Origin: Acidobacteriota bacterium
Lineage (GTDB): Bacteria > Acidobacteriota > Terriglobia > Bryobacterales > Bryobacteraceae
DNA length: 33,805 nucleotides
Assembly: GCA_947470805.1 (NCBI GenBank)
Contig: CANIVU010000098.1
Coordinates: 1-33,805 of the forward strand
Direction of reading: 5' to 3'
The position numbers and the translations under genes are program-made. The notes under the pieces were generated by a model. The model saw only the letters and a program-made list of their open reading frames with translations. It made no database searches and was not told the DNA's origin. Below are positions 33,701 to 33,805 of this stretch, one piece after another (position 1 is the first letter of the stretch; every line of letters begins with the position of its first letter).

Positions 33701-33805
33701 GTCCGGAGAAAACACGGGATACGTCTCCACGCCCTGGCCGGACGTCAGGCGAACCGCCGCGCCGCCAGCCTTCCCCACGCGCCACAGGTCGCCCGCGTAA
33801 GAGAA
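30710..33805 (-). CDS. tricorn-like S41 protease (5' end outside window)
   Basis: The frame is open to the right edge, where it reads FSYAGDLWRVGKAGG, so the protein starts beyond the window; 1031 residues are visible. The N-terminal two thirds are WD40/PD40-type propeller blades (FSPDGKTVAFCGEYDG, WAPDGKSVAWFSDESGG and others). Then come a helical core domain, a PDZ domain (around VGDYVLAIDGREVKAEQEM) and an S41 protease domain. The nucleophile is Ser in NEFAGSGGDAMPYYF (codon 31051-31049), and the catalytic His is in LSVRHLYV (codon 31717-31715). In archaeal tricorn that His is preceded by Ser; here it is Arg. Probably exported; the signal sequence is not visible. First in a four-gene operon. 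Confidence 0.92.
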   Translation of the reverse strand, partial: FSYAGDLWRVGKAGGAAVRLTSGQGVETYPVFSPDGKTVAFCGEYDGNFDVYTVPVTGGVPKRITYHPGIDEPTTWTNDGKRIVFRSSRLATTERYRQLFTIPAEGGAEDVLPFNLAVAGSYSPDGARMAYMPIGFFRQPHSYDAWKNYSGGQTTKIWIGRLSDSVVTELPRANSNDTDPVWVGNDVYFLSDREGTVKLFAYDTNAKTVRRVVENAGLDYKSASGGGGAIVLERFGGLQLFDVKTKKVTDVPVTVAADLSEVRPRWEKGAGMLRDFAVSPTGKRVAFEARGEIVTVPAEKGDVRVLTNSPGAHDRSPAWAPDGKSVAWFSDESGGYALTIASQDGTGEKRTIAMDAKPGYYFKPVWSPDSKWIVCEDNRLHLLLVEVASGRVSTIDTDYYFDPGSMAAAWAPDSQWLVYTKQLPSRFRAAFAYSLAGKKTVQLTDGMSDVRFPVFDRSGLYLYLTASTNAGPTLSGLDMNAMPFSVHSHAYVMVLRKDTASPLAAESDEETDKKDAAKEEKPVVRVDVDGIGQRILALPVPPRDYRGLEAGKAGVLFLYEDKEGGGGVLHRFEMKTRKAAVFAEGVNELAVTADGEKVLLRKGQQYSLAGSGGPAKAGEGAVDVSKIAVWTDPREEWKQMYREAWRMQAEYFYDPNLHGVDARAMSERYEKYLRGVGSRADLNYLFAEMLGHLSVRHLYVRGGDVQAGKRVPGGLLGADFEVANGRYRIRKIFNGENWNPALRAPLTEPGVEVRVGDYVLAIDGREVKAEQEMAAFLEGRAGKRVRLRVGADASGAGARDVVVVPVSSETELRYFDWVEGNRRKVDAASGGKLAYVYMPNTGAGGYESFVRYYYAQSGKEGVIIDERFNAGGKTADYVIDVLRRVPMNYWRFRYGHDTTTPGMGITGPRVMIINEFAGSGGDAMPYYFRFHKVGTLVGKTTWGGLVGIGAYPELMDGGTLTSPDFAFRNLQGEFNIEYKGVAPDVEVGDDPAAARQGRDMQLEAAIRVAMEELRKNPAKKPAEPVYPKYSK

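Overview
The window looks like a chromosomal stretch of an Acidobacteriota member, most likely of the Bryobacterales/Solibacter type. That placement is an inference from gene content: GC-rich coding sequence, a very large Oar-like TonB-dependent receptor with a carboxypeptidase-regulatory-like front domain, a PEP-CTERM sorting signal, multihaem c-type cytochromes, a Tat-exported sulfatase and enolase-superfamily enzyme, and a tricorn-like protease. No rRNA, tRNA, CRISPR array, integrase or transposase was seen.

Layout. 1-3470: two tandem copies of a DoxX-like membrane protein gene (the first cut by the window edge), a small secreted protein and a Tat-type sulfatase. 3471-3945: nearly three copies of a 165-bp tandem repeat, each built from two diverged half-units. 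3974-8714: five consecutive glycosyltransferase genes (four GT2, one GT4) forming a surface-polysaccharide type operon. 8879-12433 (minus strand): a composite ORF that joins a complete PEP-CTERM protein to a second secreted haem-motif protein, then an S1/P1 nuclease. 12473-15185: alanine racemase, an isoleucine-codon leader peptide with a terminator/antiterminator, an IlvM/IlvN-like ACT protein and threonine dehydratase. 15246-18405: a nonahaem cytochrome, a convergent ECF sigma factor and a Gfo/Idh/MocA oxidoreductase. 18478-22311: a Kgd/OdhA-type 2-oxoglutarate dehydrogenase E1 carrying an E2-like domain. 22312-24728: a LamG-type secreted protein, a small secreted beta-rich protein and a mandelate-racemase-like enzyme. 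24835-28101: the TonB-dependent receptor. 28150-33805 (minus): a tight operon of tricorn-like protease (5' end outside the window), bestrophin, MFS transporter and pentahaem cytochrome.

The strongest regulatory signal is at 13590-13740. There a 26-codon leader peptide with clustered Ile codons starts one base after the alanine racemase stop and is followed by a perfect intrinsic terminator whose 5' arm can instead pair with sequence around the leader stop codon. This is the geometry of ribosome-mediated attenuation of isoleucine biosynthesis. Other structure not explained by genes: a pair of 35-bp perfect palindromes (23129 and 28102) that differ only by compensatory changes, the 165-bp array in front of the glycosyltransferase operon, and the internal PEP-CTERM signal of the composite ORF. 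All pairings and homology calls were made by reading the sequence; no searches were run.
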